DNA of 64,000 nucleotides from Myxococcus terminator_A. GTDB lineage: Bacteria; Myxococcota; Myxococcia; Myxococcales; Myxococcaceae. Shown here one piece after another: positions 51,984 to 60,062 of the stretch (positions are counted from its first letter, which is position 1; each line of letters starts with the position of its first letter). The notes beneath the pieces were generated by a model, which did no database searches, was not told where the DNA came from, and saw only the letters and a program-made list of their open reading frames with translations. The translations under genes and the position numbers were made by a program. The DNA lies in contig JBLZWL010000063.1 of NCBI GenBank assembly GCA_049194865.1, positions 69,647 through 133,646 of the forward strand, written 5' to 3'.

Positions 51984-53182
51984 GAGTTCCGCCGAAGGAA
52001 TCCGCCGCGCCGCCGCCGCATCCGCGCCATCCCCTCACGGGCCTGCCCCTGACCCAGGTGTCGCCCGAGCTCTGGTCGGATGGAACCACCCGCTGGCCCG
52101 TCGTGGACGGCATCCCCTTCTTGCGCGCCGGCCGCGAAGCCTTGCGCGAAGCCGTGGTGACCGCGCTGGAGCAGGGCGACCGGCGTCACGCGCGGGCCCT
52201 GCTGCTGCGGGACCAGGACGACCATGCGCGCATCCCGCCCCCTTCCCTCGCCGCCACCGCCTCCGTCGTGGCGGGCGTCGAGTCGGGGGCGCTGGGGCTT
52301 CGCGACGCCATGGAGCAACTGAGCTTCGGGCCGGTGGCCCCCTACTTCGCGCACCGGCAGTCCGCGCCCACCTTCCTGAGCGCGCTGGGTCTCTTGGAGC
52401 AGCACTGGGACGCGCCGCCCTGGGTGGTGGAGCTGGCCTGTGGCCTCGGGCAGGTGCTGCGCGAGGTGTCCCTCCGGGGCACCCCCGTCGTGGGCGTGGA
52501 CGTGGTGTTCGCCAAGCTGTGGCTGGCGCGTCACTTCGTCGTGCCGGAGGCCGTGCTCCTCTGCGCGGACGCAGCCGCGGACCTGCCCATCGCGCCGCTC
52601 GAGGGCGCCACCGTGCTGTGTCACGACGCGCTCTACTTCCTGTCGGACAAGGCCCGCGCGCTGTCGGAGCTGCGCCGCGTGGCGGGGCCTTCCGGCCGCG
52701 TGCTCGTGGGCCATGCCCACAACCGGCTGGTCGACCAACGGGGCGTGGGCGGCACGCCGCTGAGCCCCACCGAATACGCGGCGCTGATGCCCGGGGCCGC
52801 CTGCTACGACGACGCCGCCTTCGTCACCCGCTTCCTCGAAGGCGGCACCGTGCCTGCTTCCCCGCTGGCGGAGCTGGAGGGCGCGGAGGGCTTGAGCTTC
52901 GCGTGGCCCGCGGCGCCGGGCCGGAGGTCCATCGACTTCGGCGTGGCCGTGCCCGGCGCAATGCTGCGCCCCAATCCGCTGCTGGAGGAGCACGACGGCC
53001 GCGTGCGCCCCGCCTGGCCCACGCCGTCCCTGGCCGCGGAGTACGCGAGCGCCCACTACCTGCGGGGAGACGCGCCCGGAGACACGGCCCTGCTGCGGCG
53101 GGCCGCCACCAGCGCGACGCCCGAGCAGCGCGACGCGCTCGTGAGGCGGCGGTGGCTCTTGAACCTTCCTGAGAGGTGGTGA
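51980..53182 (+). CDS. Class I SAM-dependent methyltransferase
   Basis: 400 residues, starting in an ATGA overlap. The N-terminal ~60 residues resemble a Trm112-like segment often preceding methyltransferases (HPLTGLPLTQ, then WPVVDGIPFLRAGREAL). The core has motif I PPWVVELACGLGQVLREVSL, motif II TPVVGVDVVFAKLWLARHFV, and DAAADLPIAPLEGATVLCHD, followed by LSDKARALSELRRVAGPSGR. The C-terminal ~120 residues are an extension of unknown function. It is expected to methylate the pathway product or an intermediate. Only 1 bp separates it from the oxidoreductase gene. Confidence 0.85.
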   Translation: MRVPPKESAAPPPHPRHPLTGLPLTQVSPELWSDGTTRWPVVDGIPFLRAGREALREAVVTALEQGDRRHARALLLRDQDDHARIPPPSLAATASVVAGVESGALGLRDAMEQLSFGPVAPYFAHRQSAPTFLSALGLLEQHWDAPPWVVELACGLGQVLREVSLRGTPVVGVDVVFAKLWLARHFVVPEAVLLCADAAADLPIAPLEGATVLCHDALYFLSDKARALSELRRVAGPSGRVLVGHAHNRLVDQRGVGGTPLSPTEYAALMPGAACYDDAAFVTRFLEGGTVPASPLAELEGAEGLSFAWPAAPGRRSIDFGVAVPGAMLRPNPLLEEHDGRVRPAWPTPSLAAEYASAHYLRGDAPGDTALLRRAATSATPEQRDALVRRRWLLNLPERW

Positions 53183-53183
53183 C

Positions 53184-54218
53184 ATGTCCGGGGCGAAGCC
53201 AGGGGCCCACACGCTGGGCTGGGCGGTGGTGGGGTGCGGTCTGGTGGCGCGGGACTACGTCATCCCGGCGCTCCAGGGTGCGAGCAACGCGCGGCTGGTG
53301 GCGCTGTGCGACTCGGACGCGGAGGCGCTGATGCGCATCCAGGCGGACGACGCCGTCCGGCACACCGAGCTGGGAGCGGCGCTGGCGGACCGGAACGTGG
53401 AGGCCGTCTACATCGCCACGCCCAACCACCTGCACGCCGCGATGACGGAGGCCTGCGCGGCGGCGGGCAAGCACGTGCTGTGCGAGAAGCCCATGGCCAT
53501 CACGGCCCAGGACGGGCTGCGCATGGTGTCCGCGTGTCAGCGCGCGGGCGTGCACTACGCCACCGCGTTCGACCAGCGCCACCACGCGGCGCACCGCAAG
53601 CTGCGCACGCTGGTGAAGGAGGGCGCGCTGGGCACCATCACCCAGGCGCGCATCCACTACGCATGCTGGCTGCCCGCGGACTGGGCTCCGAGCAACTGGC
53701 GCATCGACCCGGAGCAGGCCGGCGGCGGCGCGATGATCGACCTGGCGCCCCACGGGCTGGACCTGCTGGAGGTGCTGCTGGGGGACGAATGGCGGTCGCT
53801 CACCGCGATGACGCAGCGGCGCGTGCACGACTACCCGGTGGACGACGGCGCGGTGCTGATGGGCCAGTTCCGCGGCGGCACGCTGGGGCTCCTCCAGGTG
53901 GCCTACAACTGCCCGGACGCGTACCCCCGGCGCACGCTGGAGCTCATCGGCACCCGCGCGCGCGCGCTGGCGTACAAGACAATGGGGCAGACGCCTGGCG
54001 GCACGGTGTCGCTCACCGACGCGAGGACGGGTGAGGAGACGTGGCTCCACCTGTCCCCGGACGAGGACCGGAGCCCCTTCCTCCATCAGGTGGAAGCCTT
54101 CTCCGCGTGCGTGCTGGACGGCCGTCCGCAGCCCTTCGCCCCGGAGCGCGACGTGCGCCTCGTGGGGCTCCTGTCGCAGGCGCTCCACTCGGGGAAGGCG
54201 TTTCCACCATGTCACTGA
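53184..54218 (+). CDS. Gfo/Idh/MocA-family oxidoreductase
   Basis: 344 residues. N-terminal NAD(P)-binding Rossmann fold: LGWAVVGCGLVARDYVIPAL; then IATPNHLHAAMTEACAAAGK and the family signature HVLCEKPMAIT. The C-terminal alpha/beta domain has GGGAMIDLAPHGLDLLEVLL, corresponding to the conserved GG..D.G.H..D substrate site. Members oxidise or reduce hydroxyls of sugars and inositols, for example inositol 2-dehydrogenase. In an operon headed by inositol-phosphate synthase, an inositol or inosose substrate is the natural expectation. Overlaps the next gene by 10 nt. Confidence 0.9.
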   Translation: MSGAKPGAHTLGWAVVGCGLVARDYVIPALQGASNARLVALCDSDAEALMRIQADDAVRHTELGAALADRNVEAVYIATPNHLHAAMTEACAAAGKHVLCEKPMAITAQDGLRMVSACQRAGVHYATAFDQRHHAAHRKLRTLVKEGALGTITQARIHYACWLPADWAPSNWRIDPEQAGGGAMIDLAPHGLDLLEVLLGDEWRSLTAMTQRRVHDYPVDDGAVLMGQFRGGTLGLLQVAYNCPDAYPRRTLELIGTRARALAYKTMGQTPGGTVSLTDARTGEETWLHLSPDEDRSPFLHQVEAFSACVLDGRPQPFAPERDVRLVGLLSQALHSGKAFPPCH

Positions 54219-55042
54219 CACGCTACGCCTGCACCCACTGCGGCACCTGGCAGCCGGGGTTCCCGCGCGAGCAGCCCACGGGCTGCCCCACCTGCCTGGA
54301 CGTGCGCAACGCACTGCCGCGCGACGGCTGGGAGTTCCAGACGGTGGGCCAGGTGTCGGAGCGCCTGAGCACGCGCTGGGAGGAGACGCTGCCCGGCATC
54401 TGGGGCTTCACCTGCACGCCCAGCTTCGGCCTGGGCTCCACGGGGTGGCTCCTGCGCGGCCCCGAAGGCAACGTCGCGTTCGAGGGCGCGCCCTGGTACT
54501 CGCGGCCGGCGCTGGAGTCCCTGGAGGCGATGGGTGGCATCCAGGTGCTGTCCGCGTCGCACCCGCACGGCTTCGGGGCGCTGTGGCAGTTGCAGGAGCG
54601 CTTCGACCCGCTGCTCGTCCTGCACCGGGACGCGGTCCAGTACAGCAAGTCCTTCCAGGTGCGCTGGCCGGTGGATGACGAGCACACCCTGGCGCCGGGC
54701 CTGACGCTGCACTGCGTGGCGGGGCACTACGAAGGCCAGATGGTGCTGTACGACGCGCGCACCCGCTCGCTGTTCTGCGGCGACGCGCTGAAGGTGGAGC
54801 TGGACGCGCGCGGCCGACCCACCGCGCTGTCGTGTCACAAGGGCTTCCACTACGCGATTCCGCTGAGCCACGCGGAGCTGCGCCGCTACCGCGCGGTGCT
54901 CGAGCAGCTCCCGTTCGAGAATGTCTTCACACCGTTTGAGTTCGCGCGCGGCGTCACCCGCGAGCACGCGCTGGCGCTGTTCGACCGGCTGCTCTCGGGC
55001 ATGCCTCACACCCGTCCCGTTCCGTTGGAGGAGCTGTCATGA
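54209..55042 (+). CDS. Zinc-ribbon plus metallo-beta-lactamase-fold hydrolase
   Basis: 277 residues. The first ~35 residues are a rubredoxin-like zinc ribbon (YACTHCGTWQPGF, GCPTCLDVRNALP). The rest is an MBL fold: IWGFTCTPSFGLGSTGWLLR at the start, SASHPHGFGALWQL at the HxHxDH position, VAGHYEGQMVLYDARTRSLF, CGDALKVEL, and KGFHYAIPL. The metal site is unusual: HPHGFG keeps the two His of the first site but lacks the DH of the second, so one metal ion is likelier. Similar zinc-ribbon MBL proteins are annotated as glyoxylase-like hydrolases. It may hydrolyse a thioester or phosphodiester intermediate. Stop overlaps YcaO start (ATGA). Confidence 0.85.
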   Translation: MSLTRYACTHCGTWQPGFPREQPTGCPTCLDVRNALPRDGWEFQTVGQVSERLSTRWEETLPGIWGFTCTPSFGLGSTGWLLRGPEGNVAFEGAPWYSRPALESLEAMGGIQVLSASHPHGFGALWQLQERFDPLLVLHRDAVQYSKSFQVRWPVDDEHTLAPGLTLHCVAGHYEGQMVLYDARTRSLFCGDALKVELDARGRPTALSCHKGFHYAIPLSHAELRRYRAVLEQLPFENVFTPFEFARGVTREHALALFDRLLSGMPHTRPVPLEELS

Positions 55043-56514
55043 GCCTGACTGAAGCCCTGAATGCCTACTTCCGTGTCATGCCTCCGGGAACATTCCCCAT
55101 CTTCCGCGTGGATCCACTGGACCGGCTGGGCGTGCCGGTGGTCTCCGCGAGCCTGCGGGTGGGAGACAGGCCCGGCGACATCCTTCACGGCACTGGCTAC
55201 GGCGCCACCGAGGAAGAGGCGCGCGTCGGGGCCCTGGGCGAGCTCACCGAGGAGGTCTGCGCTGACGAGGCCCTGCCGCGCATGCCCCGCGTGCACGGCA
55301 CCTACGCGGAGCTGGTGACCACCTTTGGCGACGCGGCGGTGGCGGATCCGCTCACCCTGGGACTGCCCGCGGGCAGTCCCTACCGGCCCGACATGCCGCT
55401 CGTCTGGGGGGAGATGAAGCGGCTCTCCACTGGCGAGAAGGTGCTGGTGCCAGAGGAGTTCATCGCCGTCCGGCACGGGCACCTGCGGGGGAAGACACCG
55501 CTCGTCAAGCCGTTGACCAACGGGCTGGGCGCGGGACGGACGCGGCAGCAGGCGCTGGCGCACGGCCTGCTGGAGTTGCTGCAACGCGACGGCAACGGGC
55601 TCCAGTTCCGCGCCATGGACCAGGGCGTGGTGCTGGACCTGGAGGGCGCGGCGCTGACGCCGGATGTGCGAGAGCTGCTGGAGCGCTACCAGCGCGCGGG
55701 CGTGGAGGTGATGGCGAAGCTCGCGAGCACCGACTTCGGCCTCGTGAATGTCTACGTGGTGGGCCGCGACCTGTCCGTGGACAACCAGCCGCTGATGGTG
55801 ACCGCCTGCGGCGAGGCGGCCGACCCGGACCGGGACAGGGCGCTGCGCAAGGCGCTGCTGGAGTTCGCGAGCTCCCGGTCGCGCAAGGTCCTCTCGCACG
55901 GCCCGCTGAGCGAAGTGGCTCGCGTCGCGCCCAGGGAATACATGGAGCGGTTCGTCCCCCTGGTGGACGTGGCCTCCGAGGAGCCCCGCGCGCTGCAGGC
56001 CATGGCGGAGTGGGCCCAGTTGCCGGCCCCGGTGCTGCGCGAGCTCACGGCGAGCACGTTGCTGCGTCGGCGCACCCAGCGCTTCGAGGACCTGCCCCGG
56101 GTGCCGGGGATGGAGGACCCAGCTCCGCGGTGCGAGCACGTGGTGCGGCGGCTTCATGCGGCGGGCTTCGACATCCTCGTCGCGGACCTGTCCCCTCCGG
56201 ACCACCCGGTGCACGTGGTGAAGGTGCTGGTGCCGGGGCTGGAGGTCGAGACGATGACGTACAGCCGCCTGGGCGAGCGCAACGCGGCGCGGCTGATGGA
56301 GCGCAAGGACCCGCTGGTGGGGATGGGCGCGCCGCCGCCGGGCGCGCTGCCGGTGCGGCTGACGCCGGAGGCCGAGGAGCGACTGGGGGGGCCGGTCTGG
56401 TTCAACGCGCGGCTGGCGGAGGCGCGCGTGGGGCGGCTGTACGCGCTCTACCGCGAGCCGTCCCGCCACGCGGTGCCGGCGGTGCTCGCGAGCCGTCGCT
56501 TCGGGGGGCAATGA
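55039..56514 (+). CDS. YcaO-family protein
   Basis: 491 residues, starting in an ATGA overlap. The three ATP/Mg-binding regions of YcaO enzymes are recognisable: HGTGYGATEEEARVGALGEL-TEEV near residue 50-80, NGLGAGRTRQQALAHGLLEL followed by LQRD (~165-190), and DRALRKALLEFASSRSRK (~268-285). The chain is longer than many YcaO domains, with a C-terminal extension. It ends in RRFGGQ without the PxPxP end of azoline-forming YcaOs. YcaO proteins use ATP to activate amide carbonyls, giving azolines, thioamides or amidines. No TfuA, E1-like partner, dehydrogenase or precursor peptide is nearby, so the substrate may be a small amide rather than a peptide. Confidence 0.9.
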   Translation: MSLTEALNAYFRVMPPGTFPIFRVDPLDRLGVPVVSASLRVGDRPGDILHGTGYGATEEEARVGALGELTEEVCADEALPRMPRVHGTYAELVTTFGDAAVADPLTLGLPAGSPYRPDMPLVWGEMKRLSTGEKVLVPEEFIAVRHGHLRGKTPLVKPLTNGLGAGRTRQQALAHGLLELLQRDGNGLQFRAMDQGVVLDLEGAALTPDVRELLERYQRAGVEVMAKLASTDFGLVNVYVVGRDLSVDNQPLMVTACGEAADPDRDRALRKALLEFASSRSRKVLSHGPLSEVARVAPREYMERFVPLVDVASEEPRALQAMAEWAQLPAPVLRELTASTLLRRRTQRFEDLPRVPGMEDPAPRCEHVVRRLHAAGFDILVADLSPPDHPVHVVKVLVPGLEVETMTYSRLGERNAARLMERKDPLVGMGAPPPGALPVRLTPEAEERLGGPVWFNARLAEARVGRLYALYREPSRHAVPAVLASRRFGGQ

Positions 56515-56517
56515 GCC

Positions 56518-57384
56518 ATGGCGCTGCGCTTCGCATACAACACCAACGGCGTGTCCAACCACCGCTTCGAGGACGCGCTGCGCCTCATCGCGGACAGCGG
56601 CTACGAAGGCGTGGCGTTGACGTTGGACCACCACCACTTCGACCCGTTCGCGCCGGACTTCGAGCAGCGGAGCGGACAGCTGGCCGCGCTGCTGGAGCGG
56701 CTGGGGCTGGGGCTGGTGGTGGAGACAGGGGCGCGCTTCCTGCTGGACCCGCGGCGCAAGCATGAACCCACGCTCGTCACGCCGGACGCCGCGGGCCGGG
56801 CGCGGCGCCTGGAGTTCCTGAAGCGCGCGGTGGACGTGTGCGCGACGTGCCGGGGCGAAGCGGTGTCCTTCTGGGCGGGGGTGCCCCGCGCCGAGGTGAC
56901 GGAGGAGGCCGCCTGGCCGTGGCTGGTGGACGGGGTGGCCCGGCTGTCGGAGTACGCGGCGGCGCGCGGGGTGGTGCTGGCGGTGGAGCCGGAGCCGGGG
57001 ATGCTGGTGGAGACGGTGGACGACTGGTGCCGGTTGCAGGCGCGGGTGACGGCGGCGGGCGCGCCCCCGGTGCGGCTGGCCCTGGACGTGGGGCACCTGC
57101 TGGTGACCGGTGAGCGGGTGCCGGCGGAGGCGGTGCGAGAGTTCGCGCCGGTGCTGGGCACGGTGGCGTTGGAGGACATGAAGCGCGGCGTGCATGAGCA
57201 CCTGCCGTTTGGCGAGGGGGACGTGGACGTGCCGTCGGTGCTGCGGGAGCTGGCGCGCGCGGGCTACGACCGGCTGGTGTGCGTGGAGTTGTCCAGGGAT
57301 GCGCACCGGGCGCACGAGCTGGTGCCCAGGGCTCTGGAATGGTTGAGGGCGCGCCTGCCGACGGGCGCGGAGGTGGCGGCGTGA
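56518..57384 (+). CDS. Xylose-isomerase-like TIM-barrel (sugar phosphate isomerase/epimerase family)
   Basis: 288 residues, 3 bp after YcaO. AP-endonuclease-2/xylose-isomerase-like TIM barrel: LRFAYNTNGVSNHRFEDALR, LIADSGYEGVALTLDHHHFD, GLGLVVETGARFLLDPRRKH, with metal-ligand positions in VLAVEPEPGMLVETVDDW, RLALDVGHLLVTGE, TVALEDMKRGVHEHLPFGEG and DRLVCVELSRDAHRAHEL. Relatives include inosose dehydratase/isomerase and hydroxypyruvate isomerase, so it could act on an oxidised inositol made by the Gfo/Idh/MocA enzyme. Ends in a GTGA overlap with the glycosyltransferase start. Confidence 0.88.
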   Translation: MALRFAYNTNGVSNHRFEDALRLIADSGYEGVALTLDHHHFDPFAPDFEQRSGQLAALLERLGLGLVVETGARFLLDPRRKHEPTLVTPDAAGRARRLEFLKRAVDVCATCRGEAVSFWAGVPRAEVTEEAAWPWLVDGVARLSEYAAARGVVLAVEPEPGMLVETVDDWCRLQARVTAAGAPPVRLALDVGHLLVTGERVPAEAVREFAPVLGTVALEDMKRGVHEHLPFGEGDVDVPSVLRELARAGYDRLVCVELSRDAHRAHELVPRALEWLRARLPTGAEVAA

Positions 57385-58667
57385 ACGACGTGAACCGGCT
57401 GCGGATCTGCTTCATCTCCCGGCGCTTCTTCCCAGCGATATCGGGGATGAGTGTCTATGCACTCAACCTGGTGCGGGAGCTGGTCGCGTGCGGGCATGAC
57501 GTGACGATGGTGAGCCAATACCGCAACGACGCCGCGGGCATGGCGGTGTACGGGGGCGGGCCGCCGCCGGGGATTCCGGGCGCGCACGTCCTGGGGCGCG
57601 AATCCCGGGGCGAGCAGCGCATCAACCAGGGTCAGCCCGCGAGCTTCGAGCAGGACGTGGAGGACCTGGTGGACACGGTGATTGGCGAGCACCGGCGCCG
57701 GCCCTTCGACTTCATCCACGCGCAGTATGGCTATCCCTGTGGCCTGGCGGCGCTGGAGGCTTCGCGGCGTCTGGGACTGCCCAACGTCGTCTCCATCCAG
57801 GGCGGTGACGGGCACTGGGTGGGGACGTGCTGTGAGACGCACAAGCAGGCGATGCTCGCGGTGCTGGGCCACTCGGGGGCGCTGCTGATTGGCAGCCGGT
57901 CCTTCGCGGAGGAGGTGCAGGGGCACCATGGGACGCCGCTGGAGCGGTTCACCATCGTGCCGGGCGCCACGGACACGCAGCGCTTCCATCCGCGGAGCGA
58001 GTCGAGGCTGGGGGAGCTTCGGGACGTGCCGGTGTGGCTGTACCACGGCCGGGTGGACGCGCGGAAAGGCGTGATGGAGCTGCTGGACGCGGCGAAGCGG
58101 CTGGTGGCGGAGGGGCGCAGGTTCCGGTTGCGCGTGTCTGGGATTGGGCCGGACGTGGAGGCGGTGCGCGCGCGCGTGGAGGCGGAGGGGCTTCAGGGCA
58201 CGGTGGAGCTGACGGGGATGTCCACCTACTCGGAGGCGCCGGACCTGTACCGGGGTGGGGACCTGTTCGTGTCGCCCACGTATTCGGAAGGGTTCTCCAA
58301 CACGCTGCTGGAGGCGATGGCGTCCGGGTTGCCCATCGTGTCGACGAAGGCGGTGGGGGTGGTGGACTGCCTGGAGGACGGGCGGGACGGACTGTTGGTG
58401 CCGCCGAAGGACAGCGTCGCGCTGGCGGTGGCCATGGGGCGGCTGATGGACGACGCGCCGCTGCGAGAGCGGCTGGCGACGACGGCGCTGCGCGAGGTGC
58501 GGGAGCTGTACTCGTGGCGGGCGGTGGGGCGGCGAATCCAGGGGGTGTACGCGGAGCTGACGGGCACGCGGCCGGACACGCGGTGGACGCGCCTGTACGA
58601 CCCGGCGACGACGGAGCAGAGCGCGGACCCCACGTGCAGGTTCCGGGCGGCGCCGCATCTCTTATGA
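57381..58667 (+). CDS. GT4-family glycosyltransferase
   Basis: 428 residues from the GTG at 57381 overlapping the previous stop. GT-B fold of family 4: N-terminal LRICFISRRFFPAISGMSVY, FDFIHAQYGYPCGLAALEAS, SIQGGDGHWVGT, and the C-terminal nucleotide-sugar half YHGRVDARKGVMELLDAAKR, RLRVSGIGPDVEAVRARVEA, FVSPTYSEGFSNTLLEAMAS with the E-x7-E motif. MshA of mycothiol synthesis belongs to this family and joins GlcNAc to inositol-3-phosphate. The presence of an inositol-phosphate synthase and a PIG-L protein in the same operon makes an analogous reaction plausible. The exact donor cannot be read. Confidence 0.9.
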   Translation: MNDVNRLRICFISRRFFPAISGMSVYALNLVRELVACGHDVTMVSQYRNDAAGMAVYGGGPPPGIPGAHVLGRESRGEQRINQGQPASFEQDVEDLVDTVIGEHRRRPFDFIHAQYGYPCGLAALEASRRLGLPNVVSIQGGDGHWVGTCCETHKQAMLAVLGHSGALLIGSRSFAEEVQGHHGTPLERFTIVPGATDTQRFHPRSESRLGELRDVPVWLYHGRVDARKGVMELLDAAKRLVAEGRRFRLRVSGIGPDVEAVRARVEAEGLQGTVELTGMSTYSEAPDLYRGGDLFVSPTYSEGFSNTLLEAMASGLPIVSTKAVGVVDCLEDGRDGLLVPPKDSVALAVAMGRLMDDAPLRERLATTALREVRELYSWRAVGRRIQGVYAELTGTRPDTRWTRLYDPATTEQSADPTCRFRAAPHLL

Positions 58668-59422
58668 GCACGGCCCTCTTCGTGTCGCCGCACCTGGACG
58701 ACGTGGCCTTCTCGTGTGGGGGGACGCTGGCGGCCTTGAAGGCGAAGGGGTGGACGGTGGCGCTCATCACCGTCTTCACGCGGTCGGTACCGGAGCCCAA
58801 GGGCTTCGCGCTGCGATGCCAGACAGCAAAGGGATTGGGGCCGGAGGTGGACTACATGGCCCTCCGGCGCGAGGAGGACCGGGCGTTCGCGAAGCGGCTG
58901 GGCGTAGACGTCCTGGCCTGGGGGGACCTGGAGGAGGCGCCGCACCGGGGCTACGCGAGCGCGGAAGCGCTGTTCCAGCCCCCGCGAGCGGATGACGCCA
59001 TCGAAGCGGAGGTGGCGCGGTATCTGATGCCGGTGTTGTGGGAGCTGAAGCCGGACCGGGTCTTCGTGCCGCAGGCGCTGGGAAGCCACGTGGACCACGT
59101 GCAGGTGGTGCGGGCGGTGCAGGGGTTGGGCCTTCCGTCGAACCGCGTCTGGTATTACCGGGACACGCCCTACGCCGCGCGCCAGCCGGACGCGAAGCCA
59201 GACGCCGCGCTGCCGCGGGAGCTGCGGCCCCTGGCGGTGGACATCACGGAGCACCTGACGAGGAAGGTGGAGGGCTGTCTCTGCTACGGGACCCAGTTGG
59301 GCTTCCAGTTCGGAGGCGAGGAGGGCGTGGCACGGATGCTCAATGCCTTCCACCACCGGGAGGCGGAGGCCCACGGGCGGACGGGAGCCGCGGAGGTCTT
59401 CCTGACGGAGGGCGTCAGCTGA
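58664..59422 (+). CDS. PIG-L family deacetylase
   Basis: 252 residues, starting in an ATGA overlap. The zinc site is intact: ALFVSPHLDDVAFSCGGTLA (PHxDD) and PQALGSHVDHVQVVRAVQGL (HxDH). Further family blocks are WTVALITVFTRS and NRVWYYRDTPYAARQPDAK. PIG-L proteins remove N-acetyl groups from GlcNAc-containing glycosides, including MshB on GlcNAc-inositol. It is the last gene of the operon. Acting after the GT4 enzyme it would expose a free amine on the sugar, which a ligase-like step could then use. Confidence 0.92.
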   Translation: MSTALFVSPHLDDVAFSCGGTLAALKAKGWTVALITVFTRSVPEPKGFALRCQTAKGLGPEVDYMALRREEDRAFAKRLGVDVLAWGDLEEAPHRGYASAEALFQPPRADDAIEAEVARYLMPVLWELKPDRVFVPQALGSHVDHVQVVRAVQGLGLPSNRVWYYRDTPYAARQPDAKPDAALPRELRPLAVDITEHLTRKVEGCLCYGTQLGFQFGGEEGVARMLNAFHHREAEAHGRTGAAEVFLTEGVS

Positions 59423-59454
59423 GCGGCCGCGGGGGTGCGGCAGGCCTGCGTCGT

Positions 59455-59495
59455 TCAGCAGTGCGTCAAAGCGAGTGAGCAAGGCGCGCGACGCC
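59455..59495 (+). repeat. Degenerate copy of the dispersed intergenic repeat
   Basis: CAGTGCGTCAAAGCGAG and GCAAGGCGCGCGACG resemble the centre of copies A-C but without the 3' CAAACTCCCTG block. Located directly after the nine-gene operon. Confidence 0.4.
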
Positions 59496-59764
59496 CTCGA
59501 GTTCCTGTGTCGGCGAAGCGGGGGCGGAAACACCAAGGACACTGCGCGGCCTCGATGCTCGAGTTCCGGCCCTCCGCCCGCTCGAACATCCGAGGTTTCG
59601 ACGAGGTGGCGTCAGCAGCGTTCAGCGCCCTGCGCCTCCTGACGGAACATCTCCAACTTTTCTCCTGCTCCCTGAAATGCCGCTCATTTCGTGAGGCATG
59701 GAAGTTTCACGAATCCTGGGTATCCGTCACGGCAAGGCACGGCGAGCTCTTACAGCGGGCCTCT

Positions 59765-59940
59765 ACCCTCAACACCTCCAACAGACCGGTTGAAGACCAG
59801 GGGAGGCTCTTGGGCGACACCGCGGCCGTGGCCGCGATGCTGGACCGCCTGCTGCACCATGCTCACGTCGTCCAGTTCGGTCCCGTAGCTGGCGCACCAA
59901 GGGTGCCACGGAGTTGCGAACTTCCGAGTCCGCGGGGTAA
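59765..59940 (+). pseudogene. IS21-family IstB C-terminal remnant, frameshifted
   Basis: The plus-strand frame reads TSNRPVEDQGRLLGDTAAVA, then AMLDRLLHHAHVVQFGP, the end of the IstB ATPase helper of IS21 elements. A one-base loss near 59882 shifts the frame; the other frame continues RSWRTKGATELRTSESAG to a TAA at 59938-59940. IstA and most of IstB are absent. The rest of the 59423-60062 gap holds only the degenerate repeat and the leader of the next gene. Confidence 0.75.
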
Positions 59941-60062
59941 GAATCCTCCTGTTTGGGTCCTCTTCCTTTGGCCGGTTTTCACGTGACCATCGAGGCCGTG
60001 ATGGCCAGTGCGTCACATCTCCGGCTTCGACCCCCGCGCTCCCCCACGGAAGGATACTCCTC

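Noticed and set aside
55006..57315. Long minus-strand open frame (769 codons) opposite YcaO and the TIM-barrel gene
   Set aside because: It is rich in Arg, His, Gln and Pro, has no recognisable domain or ribosome-binding site, and arises from third-position GC bias of the real plus-strand genes.
49817..59422. Operon considered as a complete mycothiol pathway
   Set aside because: No MshC-type cysteine ligase or MshD-type acetyltransferase is present, and myxobacteria are not known mycothiol producers; only the first steps are analogous.
49817..59422. Operon considered as an ebo-type cluster
   Set aside because: No UbiA-like prenyltransferase, TatD-like or dehydroquinate-synthase-like gene is present; only a TIM barrel and the inositol-phosphate synthase could suggest it.
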